The notes beneath the pieces are model-generated. The model did no database searches. It was not told where the DNA came from and saw only the letters and a list, made by a program, of their open reading frames with translations. From assembly GCA_963377175.1 (NCBI GenBank), contig CAUJNA010001446.1, positions 2,120,498-2,184,497 of the forward strand: 64,000 bases of DNA, given 5' to 3'. Position numbers and translations under genes: made by a program. This DNA comes from Effrenium voratum. Its lineage: Eukaryota > Sar > Dinophyceae > Suessiales > Symbiodiniaceae. Of the stretch, positions 63,065-64,000 are shown one piece after another. Every line of letters starts with the position of its first letter. Positions within the stretch are counted from its first letter, which is position 1.

Positions 63065-64000
63065 ACATCGGGTCGGGGCTTGGCTGAAGCGAGCGAGCGG
63101 CCGTTGGCAAAGTGGCTCAGCGCTCTGCAGGCCGAGCTCGATAAAGACTCGGCCAGCGCAGCCTGACTCAGAACACTGCGCATGGTCGTGCGCTTGTGCT
63201 GGATCTGCTGGAGCAGAGGATGCTTCTCTTTGTTCAGGTCCTGACCAGAGGTGTCCTTTTAGGGGAAATCAAGTAGATGGATGATGAAACCACCAGGTAA
63301 ACCAGGAATCGCCGTCATTTTTCAAGCAAAACAACCAAAAAGGACACCGATGTCACCCACATTTTCCCTGGGCCAAAGGTTGGTAACTATCACCTCGGAG
63401 TATGTTGGATCGGTTCGGTGGTGTTCCCTTGATCGGTTTGGTGGGTCCTCACAATACGCCACGAAGACCTCATCCGGGCGAACTCGTAGGGCCCGGCAAA
63501 TGCTCTCAACAACCTTGGTTGCTGTTGACCCCTCTGCAAAAAGTGAATCACCTCTTGTGGGTTTAGTTCAAACCCCCTTGATTCCCCAAAAAGTAATTAA
63601 GTCTAAAGATCCGTTGCCCAATAGCAGTCAAGCAACCCCCGCAAACTGCTGACCCCGCGGAACCACCGCCAAGTGGTCCCCGGGCTTGTACGGCACCGAG
63701 CTCCGCAGTTGCAGCCGTACCAGGGCCTTTCCAGGCGCACAGCTCGAGGCCCACTGAGAAGCATCCCCTTCCTCGGCTGCTTTCTGCTCCCCTGCTAAAA
63801 GTTTAACTTTGAGTGGTTTAGTGGAAAACCCATTAGTTGGCAAAAAGTTAAAGTCCTAACAGCCAAGCAAAATGCACCAAAGCTTCCATGGGGTGGACCT
63901 GCACGCCCACCGCCTCAACGAATCTCTCCCGGGAAAGACCCTCGGCTTGCAACGTCTCCGAAGCTTTGCCAAAGCAAAGTGTCCTGGGCTGTCCGTTTTG
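63065..64000 (-). CDS. Flavoprotein reductase (P450-reductase/diflavin family), first four exons in window
   Basis: This is the upstream part of a gene that continues off the right edge. Exons, by plus coordinates in transcription order: 63878..>64000, 63637..63786, 63361..63531 and 63065..63240. The translation reaches the start of an FAD-binding domain of the NADPH-cytochrome P450 reductase type. The motif VPYKPGDHLAVVPRG matches the family's 'GDH(V/L)AVYPAN' strand. The next exon has VVESICRALRVRPDEVF, which fits the helix after it. Every junction keeps phase. The first intron (63787-63877) and second (63532-63636) are copies of repeat F8; the third (63241-63360) is a copy of F3. The FMN domain, if there is one, must lie beyond 64 kb. 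The fourth exon (starting DLNKEKHP) is coding-like but only weakly similar to the family. Known of the family: it passes electrons from NADPH through FAD, and usually FMN, to haem or other acceptors, often at the ER membrane. Confidence 0.75.
63248..63352. repeat. F3 element forming a reductase intron
   Basis: AGGTGTCCTTTTAGGGGAAA to AACCAAAAAGGACACC. It fills intron 63241-63360 (AAT|GTGGGTGACA to GGTCAG|GAC) apart from about ten bases at each end. Confidence 0.92.
63532..63636. repeat. F8 element, diverged, forming a reductase intron
   Basis: On the minus strand GGG|GTTGCTTGACTGC to CTTTTTGCAGAG|GGG, with the family middle still visible (TTACTTTTTGGGGAATCAAG). Confidence 0.85.
63787..63877. 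repeat. F8 element forming a reductase intron
   Basis: 91 bp. On the minus strand it begins TTG|GTGCATTTTGCTTGG and ends CTTTTAGCAGGGGAG|CAG. Conserved middle: AACTTTTTGCCAACTAATGG. Confidence 0.9.

Noticed and set aside
1..64000. Spliced-leader RNA gene, rRNA, CRISPR or prophage
   Set aside because: The conserved dinoflagellate spliced-leader core (TAGCCATTTTGGCTCAAG) was not seen; no rRNA signature, no regular spacer-repeat array and no phage or bacterial gene order.

Overview
This window looks like nuclear DNA of a dinoflagellate, possibly of the Suessiales/Symbiodiniaceae or Prorocentrales type; the species cannot be named from the sequence. Four things point this way. Coding exons are short and rich in GC at third codon positions. 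Introns start with GT, GC or GA and almost all end in AG, usually AG|G. Nearly all recognisable coding lies on one strand (minus), as expected for a unidirectional gene cluster. The protein families (DHHC transferase, long ankyrin array, RCC1-like repeats, kinesin) are common in these algae. No bacterial operon, rRNA, tRNA, CRISPR array or spliced-leader gene was found.

Layout, read right to left along the minus strand. 64.0-58.8 kb holds the 3' part of a flavoprotein reductase (NADPH-cytochrome P450 reductase/diflavin reductase family), resolved here into 15 phase-consistent exons ending at a stop codon. 52.5-26.9 kb holds a kinesin motor gene broken into at least 14 small exons that appear in exact N-to-C order, from the start codon and VRVRP strand through the P-loop (43.7 kb) to the SSRSH switch I (26.9 kb). 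Other minus-strand genes sit inside its long introns: a DHHC palmitoyltransferase (48.5-46.9 kb), an ankyrin-repeat protein (36.3-34.0 kb) and a decayed RCC1-like gene (33.1-32.7 kb). Left of 26.9 kb there are scattered coding-like exons, mostly minus, that I cannot name. Some encode coiled coil and could be distal kinesin exons. A separate two-exon gene of unknown function with AT-richer codon use lies at 2.6-1.7 kb.

The non-coding DNA is packed with short repeat families of about 80-160 bp, most with terminal inverted repeats (TIRs), here called F1-F14. In the reductase, kinesin and DHHC genes, complete copies of several unrelated families coincide with introns to within a few bases. For example, F1 makes a 96-bp reductase intron and a 113-bp kinesin intron, F7 a 95-bp reductase intron, F3 a 120-bp reductase intron, and F8 six introns or intron parts in three genes. 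The reading phase is preserved across each junction where both sides could be modelled. The window is therefore best read as a snapshot of intron creation by several transposable introner families. Other structure includes a G-rich minisatellite (7.2-8.2 kb), an inverted repeat of about 130 bp (45.1/45.7 kb), a 396-bp tandem expansion inside the ankyrin gene, a perfect 80-bp tandem duplication, and a 28-nt poly-C run.
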